From Acholeplasmataceae bacterium (lineage in GTDB: Bacteria; Bacillota_I; Bacilli_A; ML615J-28; CAG-698): 6,438 bases of DNA. The notes beneath the pieces are model-generated. The model ran no database searches. It was not told the DNA's origin and was given only the letters and a program-made list of their open reading frames with translations. Of this stretch, positions 5,572 through 6,438 are shown in pieces. The stretch lies in assembly GCA_012839485.1 (NCBI GenBank), contig DUNF01000016.1, positions 1 through 6,438 of the forward strand, read 5' to 3'. The translations under genes were made by a program, and so were the position numbers. Every line of letters begins with the position of its first letter. The stretch's first letter is position 1.

Positions 5572-6171
5572 ATGGAAAGAAATCAAATTAAAAGTATCTT
5601 AGAACAAGATGAAAAAATATTACATATAATAAAACCAGTAAAATCTAAAATTCTTCTTAATTTGGTTTTTAGATATATTAAAGGATTAGGTTGGGGACTT
5701 TTTCTTGTAGCGGCAATGATTATTAGTTCATTTTTCCAAAAAGGAGAAGAAGATGTTTTTGATCCTGAAAGAATACGTTATGTTATAGGTATTTCGCTAG
5801 CAGTTGCAGTTGGTGTTGTTACTTTAATTTTTATAGGAATTTTAATTAATGAATTGTTAGATTATAGAAATAGATTTTATGCAGTTACAAATCAAAGGTT
5901 TATTATTCAATATGGAACAATTAGTGTTGGCCATATAAGTTTATATACTAAATCAATCATCACTTTATCAATAGATATTAATATAGCTGATAAGCTTTTA
6001 AAGAAGGGAACTGGTTCAATTAGTTTTGGAACTGGTAGTACAAAATTGCGCGGTTCAGCTTCTGATTTTCGTTTTGATGATATTCCTGATGTCTATAAAA
6101 ACTATAAACGTTTTAAGAAAATATCCGATTCTCATCCGGAGAAAGAAGTAGAAACGAGCGTTTTAGGATAA
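5572..6171 (+). CDS. Two-TM bacterial PH-domain protein, paralog 3 (divergent)
   Basis: This is the third member of the tandem family, 199 aa. It keeps the N-terminal motif MERNQIKSIL...HIIKP (1-21), two hydrophobic helices (about 36-53 and 69-93) and the PH-like core NRFYAVTNQRFIIQYG (100-115) and IADKLLKKGTGSISFGTGST (138-157), ending with DIPDVYKNYKRFKKI (170-184). It departs from the other two in the middle of the barrel: GTISVGHISLYTKSIITLSI replaces the GIDFA...VQ segment, which may change the binding face. The loop between helices is longer (about 56-68). The ribosome binding site is poor (AAAGGA at 5554-5559, 12 bases from ATG), while the other two have AAGGAGG, so it may be translated less. 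No function can be assigned. Confidence 0.87.
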   Translation: MERNQIKSILEQDEKILHIIKPVKSKILLNLVFRYIKGLGWGLFLVAAMIISSFFQKGEEDVFDPERIRYVIGISLAVAVGVVTLIFIGILINELLDYRNRFYAVTNQRFIIQYGTISVGHISLYTKSIITLSIDINIADKLLKKGTGSISFGTGSTKLRGSASDFRFDDIPDVYKNYKRFKKISDSHPEKEVETSVLG

Positions 6172-6203
6172 AAAACACCCCTTATTTTTAGGGGTATTTT
6201 TAT
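6172..6203 (+). terminator. Intrinsic terminator after PH paralog 3
   Basis: ACCCCT (6177-6182), seven-base loop, AGGGGT (6190-6195), flanked by an A run and a T-rich tail. It begins right at the stop codon. Core and flanks closely resemble the rplQ terminator (ATAAAAAACACCCCT, then TTAGGGGT), but it is not an exact copy of the 57-bp repeat. Confidence 0.9.
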
Positions 6204-6214
6204 TAAATAAAATA

Positions 6215-6223
6215 TGATATAAT
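6215..6223 (+). promoter_or_regulatory. Extended -10 promoter of the terminal small ORF
   Basis: TG (6215-6216), A, then TATAAT (6218-6223). No -35 is visible beyond the preceding terminator. It lies inside the left arm of the terminal inverted repeat, so a mirror copy exists on the other strand near the window end. Confidence 0.7.
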
Positions 6224-6255
6224 GTAAGGGCTAAGGAATAAAAAGGAGGATAGTT

Positions 6256-6351
6256 ATGAATTTAGAAGAAAGAGTTCAACAATTAGAAAAAGAATTAAGT
6301 GAATTCAAAAAACTATTTGCAAAGTTTGGTTTAGCTATTGAATTCACTTAA
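6256..6351 (+). CDS. Coiled-coil small protein, probably truncated by a fold-back
   Basis: An ATG behind AAGGAGGA (6243-6250) opens a 31-codon frame starting MNLEERVQQLEKELSEFKKL. Hydrophobic residues at L3, V7, L10, L14, F17, F21 and F24 follow a 4-3 heptad spacing, so an amphipathic coiled coil is likely. Promoter, ribosome binding site and start look real. The last four codons and the stop fall in the mirrored arm of the inverted repeat, so the ending is probably artificial and the true gene likely continues beyond what is seen here. If the inverted repeat is genuine, this is a complete 31-residue peptide. No function is recognised. Confidence 0.5.
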   Translation: MNLEERVQQLEKELSEFKKLFAKFGLAIEFT

Positions 6352-6438
6352 TTCTTTTTCTAATTGTTGAACTCTTTCTTCTAAATTCATAACTATCCTC
6401 CTTTTTATTCCTTAGCCCTTACATTATATCATATTTTA

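Larger units (their letters stand above)
6208..6438. repeat. Perfect 101-bp inverted repeat with 29-bp loop at the window end
   Basis: Positions 6208-6308 and 6338-6438 are exact reverse complements, with 6309-6337 between them. The arms carry the promoter, ribosome binding site and first 17 codons of the small ORF. GAATTC occurs at 6301-6306 and 6340-6345 on either side of the loop. The right arm ends exactly at the last base, which suggests a contig terminus produced by a fold-back rather than a natural element. Confidence 0.95.

Noticed and set aside
6331..6390. 19-codon reverse-strand ORF with promoter and ribosome binding site in the right arm
   Set aside because: It is the mirror image of the forward small ORF created by the inverted repeat and stops in the loop, so it is not independent evidence of a gene.
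1..6438. CRISPR array, tRNA or rRNA genes, riboswitch
   Set aside because: No regularly spaced repeats, tRNA cloverleaf or recognisable riboswitch core was seen, and all intergenic gaps are under about 160 bases and explained by promoters and terminators.

Overview
The window is AT-rich, uses the standard genetic code (TGG for Trp, no in-frame TGA) and carries strong AAGGAGG ribosome binding sites. The rpoA-rplQ end of the ribosomal operon at the left points to a low-GC Bacillota, most likely an uncultured gut-type Bacilli/Mollicutes-related lineage. That placement is inference from protein style only.

Layout: (1) 1-1513 is the conserved core: a possible tail of rpsK, then rpoA, rplQ and the rplQ terminator. 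(2) 1514-3672 is an accessory insert of two co-directional genes. The first is a membrane protein with a J-domain-like N-terminus. The second is an HNH endonuclease with a putative modified-base-reader N-terminal domain. The insert is bracketed by 57-bp perfect direct repeats (1457-1513 and 3616-3672). Each copy holds the last five rplQ codons, the stop codon and the whole rplQ terminator. The insert has its own TTGACA promoter, whose -35/-10 spacer is an uninterrupted TA dinucleotide tract. (3) 3673-4162 is a small flavodoxin-family protein, which would directly follow the rplQ terminator if the insert were removed. (4) 4163-6203 holds three tandem paralogous two-TM bacterial PH-domain proteins, each with its own extended -10 promoter and followed by its own terminator. 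(5) 6208-6438 is a 101-bp perfect inverted repeat around a 29-bp loop, running to the last base. It folds back the promoter and start of a coiled-coil gene and is best explained as a template-switch or assembly artefact at a contig end.

The most interesting reading is that 1514-3672 is a compact, integrase-less, probably anti-phage cassette. It is integrated at the 3' end of a ribosomal protein gene so that rplQ keeps its codons and terminator, while the cargo gains a terminator copy of its own. Its promoter looks phase-variable. Neither mobility nor the defence role is proven by the sequence alone.
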